This document shows positions 40,156-51,522 of a stretch of DNA of 64,000 bases, one piece after another. How positions within the stretch are numbered: the stretch's first letter is position 1; the number at the start of each line of letters is the position of its first letter. The position numbers and the translations under genes are program-made. The notes beneath the pieces are model-generated. The model searched no databases, was not told where the DNA came from, and saw only the letters and a list, made by a program, of their open reading frames with translations. Source of the stretch: Lepidurus packardi (lineage: Eukaryota; Arthropoda; Branchiopoda; Notostraca; Triopsidae); assembly GCA_023053545.1 (NCBI GenBank), contig JAKZAN010000075.1, positions 102,992-166,991 of the forward strand. The letters are read 5' to 3'.

Positions 40156-43100
40156 AGAATTAAATAATTCAGTCTGTAAGGATTTCAATCAATCGTAAAG
40201 AATTAATTCAGTCCGTAAGGAATTAATTCAGTCCGTAATTAATTAATTAACGCCGTAAAGAATTAATTCAGTCCGTAAGGAATAAATTCAGTCCGTAAGG
40301 AATTAATTCAGTCCGTAAGGAATTAATCCATTCCGTAAGGAATTAATTCAGTCCGTAAGGAATTAATTAAGTGCGTAAGGAATTAGTTCAGTCCGTTAGG
40401 AATTAATTAAGTCCGTATGGAATTAATTAAGTCCGTAAGGAATTAGTTCAGTCCGTAAGGAATTAATTAAGTCCGTAAGGAATTAATTATGTCCGTATAT
40501 AATTAATTCAGTCCGTAAGGAATTAATTCAGTCCTTAAGGAATTAATTCATTCTGTAAGGAATTAATTCAGTCCGTAAGGAATTAATTCAGTCCGTAAGG
40601 AATTAATTCAGTCCGTAAAGAATTAATTCAGTCCGTAATGAATTAATTAAGTCCGTAAAGAATTAATTCAGTCCGTAAGGAATTAATTCAGTCCGTAAGG
40701 AATTAATTCAATCCGTAAGGAATTAATCCATTCCGTAAGGAATTATTTCAGTCCGTAAGGAATTAATTCAGTCTGTAAGGAATTAAATCAGGCCGTAACG
40801 AATTAATTCATTCCATAAGGAATACATTCAGTTAGTAAGGAATTAATTCAGTCCGTAAGGAATTAATTCATTCCGTAATGAATTAATTAAGTCCGTAAGG
40901 AATTAATTCAGTCCGTAAGGAATTAATTCAGTCCGTAAGGAATAAATTCAGTTTTTAATGGATTAATTAAGTCCGTAATGAATTAATTCAGTCCTTAAGA
41001 AATTAATTCAGTCCGTAAGAAATTAATTCATTCCGTAAGGAATTAATGCAGTCCGAAAGGAAATAATTCAGTCCGTAATGAATTAATTCAGTCCGTAATA
41101 AATTAATTAAGTCCGTAAGAAATTATTTCAGTCCGTAAGGAATCAATTCAGTCCGTAAGGAATTAATTCAGTCCGTAAGGAATTAATTCAGTCTGTAAGG
41201 AATTAAATCAGGCCGTAAGGAATTAATTCATTAAATAAGGAATTAATTCAGTCCGTAATGAATTAATTAAGTCCGTAAGGAATTAATTCATTCCGTAATG
41301 AATTAATTAAGTCCGTAATAAATTAATTAAGTCCGTAAGAAATTATTTCAGTCCGTAAGGAATCAATTCAGTCCGTAGGGAATTAATTCAGTCCGTATGG
41401 AATTAAATTAGGCCGTAAGGAATTAAATTAGGCCGTAAGGAATTAATTAAGTCCGTAAGGAATTAATTCAGTCCGTAAGGAATTAATTCAGTCTGTAAGG
41501 AATTAAATCAGGCCGTAAGGAATTAATTCATTCCATAAGGAATTAATTCAGTCCGTAAGGAATTATTTCCTTCCGTAAGGAATTAATTCAGTCCGTAATG
41601 AATTAATTCAGTCCGTAAGAAATTAATTCATTCCGTAAGGAATTAATGCAGTCCGTAAGGAAATAATTCAGTCCGCAATGAATTAATTAAGTCCGTATGG
41701 AATTAATTCATTCCGTAAGGAAATTATATTGTCCGTAATGAATTAATTCAGTCCGTAATGAATTAATTCAGTCCGTAATGAATTAATTAAGTCCGTAAGG
41801 AATTACTTCAGTCTGTAAGGAATTAAATCAGGCCGTATGGAATTAATTCATTCCAAAAGGAATACATTCAGTCCGTAAGGAATTAATTCATTCCGTAATG
41901 AATTAATTAAGTCCGTAAGGAATTAATTCATTCCGTTAGGAAATAATATAGTCCGTAAGGAATTATTTCAGTCCGTAATGAATTAATTAAGTCCGTGATG
42001 AATTAATTAAGTCGGTAAGTAATTAGTTCCGTCCGTAAGGAATTAATTAAGTCCGTAAGGAATTAATTTCAGTATGTAAGGAATTAAATTAGGCCGTAAG
42101 GAATTAATTAAGTCCGTAAGGAATTAATTCAGTCCGTAAGGAATTAATTCAGTCTGTAAGGAATTAAATCAGGCCGTAAGGAATTAATTCATTCCATAAG
42201 GAATACATTCAGTTAGTAAGGAATTAATTCAGTAAGTAAGGAATTCAATTAATCATAAAGAATTAATTCAGTCCGTAATGAATTAATTCAGTCCGTAAGG
42301 AATTAATTCAGTAGGTAAGGAAATAAATCAGTCCGTAAGGAATTAATTCATTCCGTAAGGAATTAATTCAGTCCGTAATGAATAAATTCAGTCCGTAAGG
42401 AATTAATTCAGTCCGTAAGGAATTAATTCAATCCGTAAGGAATTAGTCCATTCCGTAAGGAATTAATTCAGTCCGTAAATAATTAATTCATTCTGTAAGG
42501 AATTAATTCAGTCTGTAAGGAATTAAATCAGTACGAAAGGAATTAATTCATTCCGTAAGGAATTAATTCAATCCGTATGGAATTAATTCAGTCCGTATGG
42601 AATAAATTCAGTTTGTAATGGATTAATTAAGTCCGTAATGAATTAATTCAGTACGTAAGAAATTAATTCAGTCAGTAAGGAATTAATTAAGTACCTAAGG
42701 AATTAATTTTGTCCGTAAAGAATTAATTCAGTCCGTAAGGAATTAATTCATTCCGTAAGGAATTAATTAAGTCCGTAAGGAATTAATTAAGTCCGTAAGG
42801 AATTAATTAAGTCCGTAAGGAATTAATTCATTCCGTAATGAATTAATTAAGTCCGTAATAGATTAATTAAGTCCGTAAGAAATTATTTCAGTCCGTAAGG
42901 AATCAATTCAGTCCGTAGGGAATTAATTCAGTCCGTAAGGAATTAAATTAGGCCGTAAGGAATTAAATTAGGCCGTAAGGAATTAATTAAGTCCGTAAGG
43001 AATTAATTCAGTCCGTAAGGAATTAATTCAGTCTGTAAGGAATTAAATCAGGCCGTAAGGAATTAATTCATTCCATAAGGAATTAATTCAGTCCGTAATG

Positions 43101-45813
43101 AATTAATTAAGTCCGTAAGGAATTAATTCATTCCGTAATGAATTAATTAAGTCCGTAAGGAATTATTTCCTTCCGTAAGGAATTAATTCAGTCCGTAATG
43201 AATTAATTCAGTCCGTAAGAAATTAATTCATTCCGTAAGGAATTAATGCAGTCCGTAAGGAAATAATTCAGTCCGCAATGAATTAATTAAGTCCGTATGG
43301 AATTAATTCATTCCTTAAGGAAATTATATTGTCCGTAAGGAATTAATTCAGTCCGTAATGAATTAATTCAGTCCGTAATGAATTAATTAAGTCCGTAAGA
43401 AATTAATTCAGTCCGTAAGGAATTAATTCAGTCCGTAGGGAATTAATTAAATACCTAAGGAATTAATTCAGTCCGTAAGGAAATAATTCAGTCCGTCAGA
43501 AAGTAATTAATTCCGTAAGGAATTAATGCAGTCCGTAAGGAATTAATTCATTCCGTAAGGAAATTACATTGTCCGTAAGGAATTAATTCAGTCCGTAACG
43601 AATTAATTAAGTCCGTAAGAAATTAATTCAGTCCATAAGGAATTAATTCAGTCCGTAAGGAATTAATTAATTCCGTATGGAATTAATTCAGTCTGTAAGG
43701 ATTTCAATCAATCCTAAAGAATTAATTCTGTCCGTAAGGAAATAATTCAGTCCGCAATAAATTAATTAAGTCCGTAAGGAATTAATTCATTCCGTAAGGA
43801 ATTAATTCAGTAGGTAAGGAAATAAATCAGTCCGTAAGGAATTAATTCATTCCGTAAGGAATTAATTCAGTCCGTAATGAATAAATTCAGTCCGTAAGGA
43901 ATTAATTCAGTCCGTAAGGAATTAATTCAATCCGTAAGGAATTAGTCCATTCCGTAAGGAATTAATTCAGTCCGTAAATAATTAATTCATTCTGTAAGGA
44001 ATTAATTCAGTCTGTAAGGAATTAAATCAGTACGAAAGGAATTAATTCATTCCGTAAGGAATTAATTCAATCCGTATGGAATTAATTCAGTCCGTATGGA
44101 ATAAATTCAGTTTGTAATGGATTAATTAAGTCCGTAATGAATTAATTCAGTACGTAAGAAATTAATTCAGTCAGTAAGGAATTAATTAAGTACCTAAGGA
44201 ATTAATTTTGTCCGTAAAGAATTAATTCAGTCCGTAAGGAATTAATTCATTCCGTAAGGAATTAATTAAGTCCGTAAGGAATTAATTAAGTCCGTAAGGA
44301 ATTAATTAAGTCCGTAAGGAATTAATTCATTCCGTAATGAATTAATTAAGTCCGTAATAAATTAATTAAGTCCGTAAGAAATTATTTCAGTCCGTAAGGA
44401 ATCAATTCAGTCCGTAGGGAATTAATTCAGTCCGTAAGGAATTAAATTAGGCCGTAAGGAATTAAATTAGGCCGTAAGGAATTAATTAAGTCCGTAAGGA
44501 ATTAATTCAGTCCGTAAGGAATTAATTCAGTCTGTAAGGAATTAAATCAGGCCGTAAGGAATTAATTCATTCCATAAGGAATTAATTCAGTCCGTAATGA
44601 ATTAATTAAGTCCGTAAGGAATTAATTCATTCCGTAATGAATTAATTAAGTCCGTAAGGAATTATTTCCTTCCGTAAGGAATTAATTCAGTCCGTAATGA
44701 ATTAATTCAGTCCGTAAGAAATTAATTCATTCCGTAAGGAATTAATGCAGTCCGTAAGGAAATAATTCAGTCCGCAATGAATTAATTAAGTCCGTATGGA
44801 ATTAATTCATTCCTTAAGGAAATTATATTGTCCGTAAGGAATTAATTCAGTCCGTAATGAATTAATTCAGTCCGTAATGAATTAATTAAGTCCGTAAGAA
44901 ATTAATTCAGTCCGTAAGGAATTAATTCAGTCCGTAGGGAATTAATTAAATACCTAAGGAATTAATTCAGTCCGTAAGGAAATAATTCAGTCCGTCAGAA
45001 AGTAATTAATTCCGTAAGGAATTAATGCAGTCCGTAAGGAATTAATTCATTCCGTAAGGAAATTACATTGTCCGTAAGGAATTAATTCAGTCCGTAACGA
45101 ATTAATTAAGTCCGTAAGAAATTAATTCAGTCCATAAGGAATTAATTCAGTCCGTAAGGAATTAATTAATTCCGTATGGAATTAATTCAGTCTGTAAGGA
45201 TTTCAATCAATCCTAAAGAATTAATTCTGTCCGTAAGGAAATAATTCAGTCCGCAATAAATTAATTAAGTCCGTAAGGAATTAATTCATTCCGTAAGGAA
45301 ATTATATTGTCCGTAAGGAATTAATTCAGTCCGTAATGAATTAATTCAGTCCGTAAGAAATTAATTCATTCCGTAAGGAATTAATGCAGTCCGTAAGGAA
45401 ACAATTCACTCCGTAATGAATTAATTCATTCCGTAAGGAAATTATATTGTCCGTAAGGAATTAATTCAGTCCGTATAGAATTAATTAAGTCCGTAAGAAA
45501 TTAATTCAGTCCATGAGGAATTAATTCAGTCCGTAAGGAATTAATTAAGTCCGTAAGGAATTAATTAAGTCCGTAAGGAATTAATTCAGTCCGTAAGGAA
45601 TTATTCCAGTGCGTAAGAATTAATTCAGTCTGTAAGGAAATAAATCAGGCCGTAAGGAATTAATTCATTCCATAAGGACTACATTCAATTAGTAAGGAAT
45701 TAATTAAGTCCGTAAGAAATTAATTCAGTAAATAAGGAATTAATTCAGTCCGTAAGGAATTAATTAAGTCCGTAAGGAATTAATTCATTCCGTAAGGAAT
45801 TAATGCAGTCCGT
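40156..45813. repeat. Satellite 1: 20-bp tandem array
   Basis: About 280 copies of a 20-bp unit with consensus GTCCGTAAGGAATTAATTCA. Each unit contains the perfect 10-bp palindrome GAATTAATTC. Common variants are GTCCGTAATG, TTCCGTAAGG and AATTAATTAA. Occasional one-base slips shift the register, for example near 42067 and 43720. No gene is present. It abuts satellite 2 directly. Confidence 0.97.
42300..45297. repeat. 1,499-bp higher-order tandem duplication in satellite 1
   Basis: The variant-containing block from about 42300 recurs from about 43800 with near identity, for example GTAGGTAAGGAAATAAATCA at 42311 and 43810, and CTGTAAGGATTTCAATCAAT at 43692 and 45191. Offset 1,499. One difference was seen (about 42850 versus 44349). 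It is a recent unequal exchange or amplification. Confidence 0.88.
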
Positions 45814-47436
45814 ATTTCATTGAAATTTGCTTGTAATTTTACCTGAAATTTCCTTGAAATTTGCTTGTAATTTTACCTGAAATTTCCTCGAAATCTTATT
45901 GAAATTACACTGAAATTTCATTTAAATTTCTTTGAAATATGTAATTTTACCTGAAATTTCAATGAAATTTCCTTGAAAATTATTAGTAATTTTACCTGAA
46001 ATTTCAATGAAATTTCCTTAAAATTTGCTTGTAATTTTACCTGAAATTTTAATGAAATTTCCTTGAAATTTGCTTGTAATTTTACCTGAAATTTCCTTGA
46101 AATTTGTTTGTAATTTTACCTGAAATTTCCTCGAAATCTTATTGAAATTACACTGAAATTTCATTGAAATTTCGTTGAAATATGCTTGTAATTTTACCTG
46201 AAATTTCAATGAAATATCCTTGAAATTTGCTTGTAATTTTACCTGAAATTTCAATGAAATATCCTTGAAATTTGCTTGTAATTTTACCTGAAATTTAATC
46301 CAAATCTTATTGAAATTACACTGAAATTTCATTGAAATCTTATTGAAATTACACTGAAATTTCATTGAAATTTCGTTGAAATATGCTTGTACTTTTACCT
46401 GAAATTTCCTCGAAATCTTGTTGAAATTACACTGAAATTTCGTTGAAATATTCTTGTAATTTTACATGAAATTTCAATGAAATTTCCTTGAAATTTGCTT
46501 GTAATTTTACCTGAAATTTTAATGAAATTTCCTTAAAATTTGCTTGTAATTTTACCTGAAATTTCCTTGAAATTTGCTTGTAATTTTACCTGAAATTTCC
46601 TCGAAATCTTATTGAAATTACACTGAAACTTCATTGAAATTTCCTTGAAATTTGCTTGTAATTTTACCAGAAATTTCCTTGAAATTTGCTTGTAATTTTA
46701 CCTGAAATTTCTTCGAAATCTTATTCAAATTACACTGAAATTTCATTGAAATTTCGTTGAAATATGTTTGTAATTTTACCTGAAATTTCAATGAAATTTC
46801 CTTGAAATTTGTTTGTAATTTTACCTGAAATTTCAATGAAATTTCCTTGAAATTTGCTTGTAATTTTACCTGAAATTTCCTCCAAATCTTATTGAAATAC
46901 ACTGAAATTTCATTGAAATTTCGTTGAAATAAGCTTGTAATTTTACCTGAAATTTCAATGAAATATCCTTGAAATTTGCTTGTAATTTTACCTGAAATTT
47001 CCTCGAAATCTTATTGAAATTACACTGAAATTTCATTGAAATTTCGTTGAAATATGCTTGTAATTTTACCTGAAATTTTAATGAAATTTCCTTGAAATTT
47101 GCTTGTAATTTTACCTGAAATTTCCTCCAAATCTTATTGAAATTACACTGAAATTTCATGGAAATTTCGTTGAAATATGCTTGTAATTTTACCTGAAATG
47201 TCAATGAAATATCCTTGAAATTTTTTTGTAATTTTACCTGAAATTTCCTCGAAATCTTATTGAAATTACACTGAAATTTCATTGAAATTTCGTTGAAATA
47301 TGCTTGTAATTTTACCTGAAATTTCAATGAAATTTCCTTGAAATATGCTTGTAATTTTACCTGAAATTTCAATGAAATTTCCTTGAAATTTGCTTGTAAT
47401 TTTACCTGAAATTTCAATGAAACTTCGTTGAAATAT
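45814..47436. repeat. Satellite 2, left segment
   Basis: Tandem mixture of 45-bp units (GCTTGTAATTTTACCTGAAA plus two further TGAAATTTC-type blocks) and 78-bp units that add CTCGAAATCTTATTGAAATT, ACACTGAAATTTC and more. Most of each unit is an 11-bp sub-repeat TGAAATTTCNT. It runs into the gypsy-like insertion and resumes after it. Confidence 0.96.
47433..47436. repeat. Target-site duplication ATAT, left
   Basis: ATAT here and at 51523-51526. Removing the element and one ATAT restores GTTGAAATATGTTTGTAATT, a normal satellite unit seen intact at about 55237. Confidence 0.9.
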
Positions 47437-47685
47437 TGTGACGTTGCAAAAAATATGCTTAGCTGTTTCCGCACATCTAGTTGCTTTGCACGTAGACCGG
47501 ATGGTGTGCGATTCTACTCTGTCCTGTTTGCTTCGCGATTACTTAACATGGGGAGTAGAACTTAGACAGCAGGGGAGTTGGCTTAGATCTTTTGATCAGT
47601 AAACACCTTATACACTTAACCATTTGTTGAACCCCTCGTCGTTGTGATTGTCAATCCAATACACCTTCTTAATTACAACGTCACA
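47437..47685 (+). repeat. Gypsy-like 5' LTR
   Basis: 249 bp, TGTGACGTTGC...TACAACGTCACA. It matches 51274-51522 apart from a few substitutions (near 47493, 47518 and 47638). Confidence 0.93.
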
Positions 47686-47688
47686 TTT

Positions 47689-47706
47689 TGGTGGAGATGC
47701 GGGGTA
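47689..47706 (+). promoter_or_regulatory. Primer-binding site, likely tRNA-Ala
   Basis: TGGTGGAGATGCGGGGTA starts 3 bases after the 5' LTR. Its complement ends GCATCTCCACCA, as in arthropod tRNA-Ala. The tRNA assignment is from memory. Confidence 0.6.
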
Positions 47707-47749
47707 CCTCTTTTTAAAGAGTAATTTTTGTGAGATCAAAAGTTGTAGG

Positions 47750-49285
47750 ATGGTTAAGTGTGTTACGCTAAGTCTATGTGGACAAGACGAAGCGATTATA
47801 CGGTGTTTAAGGGCCATACTCGAGGAGTCTGTGGCTGAAGGACTAGGCTTTCGTTTACTTGTGGTGGACGGTACCTTCATGAGTGGTGGTAAAAGTCCTA
47901 AGGGTGCCGCAAGTCAGTTAACGAACTTGCCCTGTCCGATTCGGCAAAGTGCCAGACTTCGGGGTGAGCAGGCTGCAGAGGGGGAATTACCGTTAAGTCG
48001 ATCTCGAGCAGGGAGTGCGGCCAGCACCACCGACGAGACCCCGCGGGCATCTGTCATAACGAGGGGAGATCGCACAACTGACGAAGAACCCTCGGCGGAG
48101 TTGACACCACTCCCTGTATCACCGGAAGGTATCGAAGAAACTTTGCGACGAAATATTCAAGTCGACGACGCCCTAATCTCGTTAGAGACTCTGCCAACTT
48201 TATTGGCTGCAACACCGAGCGTTAAGGCCCCACCAGCAGTGCAAATTCCATTGTTGGTGCCGAACCCACCGCTAACTCCGCTACCTGTTCCGAGTCCAAT
48301 TCCGAGAACTGTAACTCCGACAATGTCTACTCCACGGGCAATCCGAAAGGCTGTACAACCGCCTCGTTTTTCGGATGCCGCATCCCAGGACCCGCTGGAA
48401 TGGCTCGAAGACTTTGAAGAGTCGGCGCGATACAATGGATGGTCAGACCAAGACATGGTCTCGTATTTTGGTTTGAGTCTAACTGGACCGGCCAAGACGT
48501 GGTACAAACAGAAGTTTCCGTTTGATTCAAGATCTGCCACATCCTGGACTCAGCTACAAGATGGGTTCAGAACGGCGTTTATCAAACAGAACCGAAAGTT
48601 ACATCTTAAGGAGAGACTTCGCTCACGCTACCAGGGTTTGGACGAACCCTTCGAGCAGTATTATTGGGATGTGCTACGCATTTGTAACGAACTGGACCCT
48701 AAGATGAACGAAGAGTCCAAAGTCGACGAGTTGTTAAGGGGTGCAAAACCTACCCTGGTGGAGCGTGTGTATCCAATGGACATAAAAGACTCGGAAGATT
48801 TGTTAACGAAAATGAATCTTATTGTTCAAGGAATGGAGCGCGCTAATGTACGTCGGGATTGGGGACTGCAGACAAAGGCCAATAACTCGTCTTACGAAGA
48901 TAAAAGTGCTAGAGCGTTACCAGCTGCAGCAATTTCTGGAAATCCCGCAAGCGATCGCCTTGGGAAGTTGGAGGATTTGGTTCAAAAGTTGGTGGAGTCC
49001 CTGAGTGGAGTCGATGGATTCAACGCCCAAAAAGGTAAGGGTAGCCGGGGAACTAACAAATCGCGCACGGCCGATGGGAAGCCCATTTGCTATAATTGCC
49101 GTAAGCCTGGTCACATTGCTAGGATGTGCAAGGCGCCAAAAAAATCCCAAGGTGATGGCAAAGCTCAAATCAGTCAAATCAGACAGTCAAATTGGGCAGA
49201 CAGTAATCAGCCAGGGCCGGGAGAAAAACCGTCCGGGACGGATAGTAACTCGGCCGATGCTTTAAACTCATCCAAGCGACAGTAA
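47750..49285 (+). CDS. Gypsy-like Gag polyprotein, intact frame
   Basis: Starts at the ATG at 47750 (MVKCVTLSLCG); the frame is open further upstream into the LTR without an ATG. 511 residues. A Pro/Ser-rich region (about 110-205) precedes a retrotransposon-gag domain (about 210-375; DPLEWLEDFEESARYNGW, then LSLTGPAKTWYKQKF). A single CCHC knuckle, CYNCRKPGHIARMC, lies at about residue 447. It forms the capsid and packages RNA. Protease follows in the -1 frame, the usual gag-pol arrangement. No lesion is seen. Confidence 0.88.
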   Translation: MVKCVTLSLCGQDEAIIRCLRAILEESVAEGLGFRLLVVDGTFMSGGKSPKGAASQLTNLPCPIRQSARLRGEQAAEGELPLSRSRAGSAASTTDETPRASVITRGDRTTDEEPSAELTPLPVSPEGIEETLRRNIQVDDALISLETLPTLLAATPSVKAPPAVQIPLLVPNPPLTPLPVPSPIPRTVTPTMSTPRAIRKAVQPPRFSDAASQDPLEWLEDFEESARYNGWSDQDMVSYFGLSLTGPAKTWYKQKFPFDSRSATSWTQLQDGFRTAFIKQNRKLHLKERLRSRYQGLDEPFEQYYWDVLRICNELDPKMNEESKVDELLRGAKPTLVERVYPMDIKDSEDLLTKMNLIVQGMERANVRRDWGLQTKANNSSYEDKSARALPAAAISGNPASDRLGKLEDLVQKLVESLSGVDGFNAQKGKGSRGTNKSRTADGKPICYNCRKPGHIARMCKAPKKSQGDGKAQISQIRQSNWADSNQPGPGEKPSGTDSNSADALNSSKRQ

Positions 49286-49299
49286 CAGGGGGTTCTGTC

Positions 49300-49959
49300 G
49301 CTGAGTTAGAACCCATCCCCCTGTTGTTAAATACGAGTTCTGGACTGATTCGGGTGGAGGTAACTTGCAATGACGTGAAGACCGAGGCTATAATTGATAC
49401 GGGCGCAGCAATTAGTGTGATTAGTTCGGATTGGGTAGTTAAAACTGGAGCGCGGCTTCAGAAATGGACATGACCTCCAATAGTGGTGGCAAACGGTGAG
49501 TTTGTCGATGTCCAGGGCAGCTTGAAAATTAATGTCGAGCTGGCGGGGAAAATTATGCCAACCGAGGCTGCTGTGTTCAACAACGGCATGGCCGATTTAA
49601 TCGTAGGTAACGATTTGTTGAGGCAGCTAGGCCGCATAACTTTCCACTTTAGGGACAATGGATGTCACGAGGTGACGGCTATTAGGGAGGAGTCCAGTAA
49701 CCCAATCAACACTATTTTGCCGGAAGATGTTCTTTGGGAACAGAGACGGGCGTCACCGAAGGCCGCGGTAGTGAGTCTTGTTAGTTTAACAGTACCTGCC
49801 AGAAGTGCGGTACCGGTAGCCGTTCAGTTGGCAGATGACCACGCGGAATCGGAGAACACCAGAGAAGTGTTGCTAGAACCTTGCCAAAAAGTATTTGAAA
49901 ATACAGGACTGAGCACGGGTAGGGTTATAGCTAATTTAGCTAATTATAATTATAGCTAA
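49300..49959 (+). pseudogene. Gypsy-like aspartic protease region, interrupted
   Basis: The active-site triad Asp-Thr-Gly is at 49396-49404 within an IIDTGAAISVIS-type motif. A TGA at 49471 interrupts it. The same frame then continues (GMADLIVGNDLLRQLG, the protease C-terminal block) to a stop at 49957. Bases 49925-49965 contain repeated AGCTAATT words that look like a slippage expansion, after which the downstream frame has shifted. Confidence 0.8.
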
Positions 49960-50089
49960 TTTTGAGGACAGGAGGGGTGTAGTCATGGTAACGAATTTTG
50001 GTAGCCAAGCGCGGTGGATACCGCAGAACATGGTCTTATCGAAGGCCGAAAGTTTTTCCGAAGCAGATGGCCAAGTGTAAGGTAGTACA

Positions 50090-50431
50090 GTTAGTCTTGA
50101 CGACCTTAGGCCACAGTATGACCCAGCACTTAGTGAAGAGCAAAAGAATGGGTTAGAGAAACTTTTGGAAAAATATTTGGGTTGCTTCGCGAAAAGCAAC
50201 AATGAGCTAGGTAGTTCCAACGTCACGGAACTCAGTATTGAAACGGGAGGCGCGCACCCGGTTTCGCAGCCCCCGTATAAGAGCGCATTTCGTTAAAAAG
50301 AGTTGATTCGTAATCAAGTGAGTGAGATGCTGGACGCAGGGGTAATTGAGCCGTCAAATAGCCCCTGGTCGTCCCCGGTGGTCCTAGTAAAAAAGAAGGA
50401 CGGTAGCTGGAGGTTTTGCGTGGATTATCGA
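50090..50431 (+). pseudogene. Gypsy-like reverse transcriptase, N-terminal remnant
   Basis: Reads toward GAHPVSQPPYKSAFR, then a TAA at 50294, then the RT entry motif [20 protein letters not shown] and [14 protein letters not shown]. Homology stops at an A-run (50431-50440). The RT catalytic region, RNase H and integrase are all missing. Confidence 0.82.
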
Positions 50432-50440
50432 AAAAAAAAA

Positions 50441-51135
50441 TTGAGAAATTATGCCGAGTTACCGTAAAGAAGGCTGTTCCCTTAGTATTAATTTGGCTGG
50501 ACAACAGAAAATGGTTGTATGTGGCAACCAAACCCACTGAAATGGTGCTGTCTTGTCTCCAGATGCCCTATTCTTCGGGAATTAGGCATAGTAAAGCTTT
50601 ATTGTTGAAGGAGACCGGAATACTAGAAGTGCCATCAGCTTGTTCCATGCATACAGACTCTTTCGTTATACCGGCAAGTTTCGAACCCAATAGCGCAATG
50701 CATGTGGCTTCACGTGTGCCAGAACAAGTAATGCATGCACTTACTCTGAACACTTCACGCTTGATTATCCCCACGGCAAACCCAATACCTGATATGGGCA
50801 CGGAATTTAAAAAAGAGGCCAAAGCATTGAAAGAACAAAGTGAAAGATTAGACAATCAGTGGAAGCTTTCGTGGAAAGAATTTCAAGAAGCCGTCAAGAG
50901 GGGATCACCAAATTTCGAAGAACCTCCATTCCCGGCAAAACTAAATCATTTGGAAACTTACGGACTTCCGATCTTCACATTGTGCTTGTGCGGCGTGCCA
51001 TTAGTGTTAACTTTATGGCAGTTTTTTAAGTTACGAAGATGGCTCAGCTCTTTGGTGGCGAGGTTGGATCAACTGGACCGTCGCATGAAAAACCATGAAG
51101 ACCAGGTGCTGGAGCCAGTGGACGCTGAACCATGA
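50441..51135 (+). pseudogene. Env-like glycoprotein, C-terminal remnant
   Basis: After the deletion junction an open frame of about 230 codons continues to TGA at 51133. It has two-thirds ectodomain-like sequence with scattered Cys, then a hydrophobic membrane-spanning segment of about 20 residues (around 50959-51018) and a short charged tail. Position after pol and this plan match env of errantivirus-type gypsy elements. The N-terminal part, including any signal peptide and cleavage region, is absent, so it cannot act as an envelope. Confidence 0.65.
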
Positions 51136-51260
51136 AAGCGCAGCATTGTGTTTAATTAGTTATGCCGTGTTTTCTTTTGATATGTGATTTTTGTAGCGTA
51201 TGTATCCTCAATTAGTAACCGAATTGTTAATTTGATAGATTGAACGGGACGTTCAAGACT

Positions 51261-51271
51261 AAGAGGGGGAT
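51261..51271 (+). promoter_or_regulatory. Polypurine tract
   Basis: AAGAGGGGGA lies immediately upstream of the 3' LTR, the expected plus-strand primer position. Confidence 0.7.
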
Positions 51272-51273
51272 TA

Positions 51274-51522
51274 TGTGACGTTGCAAAAAATATGCTTAGC
51301 TGTTTCCGCACATCTAGTTGCTTTGCACGTTGACCGGATGGTGTGCGATTCTACTCTATCCTGTTTGCTTCGCGATTACTTAACATGGGGAGTAGAACTT
51401 AGACAGCAGGGGAGTTGGCTTAGATCTTTTGATCAGTAAACACCTTATACACTTAACCATTTGTTGAACCCCTCGACGTTGTGATTGTCAATCCAATACA
51501 CCTTCTTAATTACAACGTCACA
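51274..51522 (+). repeat. Gypsy-like 3' LTR
   Basis: 249 bp, pair of 47437-47685, followed by the ATAT duplication. Confidence 0.93.

Larger units (their letters stand above)
47437..51522 (+). mobile_element. Ty3/gypsy errantivirus-like provirus, pol-deleted, inserted in satellite 2
   Basis: 4,086 bp with 249-bp LTRs whose ends TGTGACGTT/AACGTCACA are perfect inverted repeats. It is flanked by a 4-bp ATAT target duplication. Inside, in order: tRNA-Ala-like primer site, gag, protease, the first part of reverse transcriptase, a large deletion, the 3' part of an env-like gene, and a purine tract before the 3' LTR. Two nonsense codons and a slippage block break pol. It is non-autonomous, but both LTRs, gag, and the primer and purine tracts remain. 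The LTRs differ at only about three positions, so it is fairly young. Confidence 0.93.

Noticed and set aside
40156..45813. CRISPR-like array of short repeats
   Set aside because: Units are contiguous 20-bp satellite monomers with no unique spacers, in a eukaryotic nuclear sequence.
47648..47749. Gag start inside the gypsy-like 5' LTR
   Set aside because: That extension begins with a TTG codon and overlaps the LTR and primer site; the first ATG in frame is at 47750.
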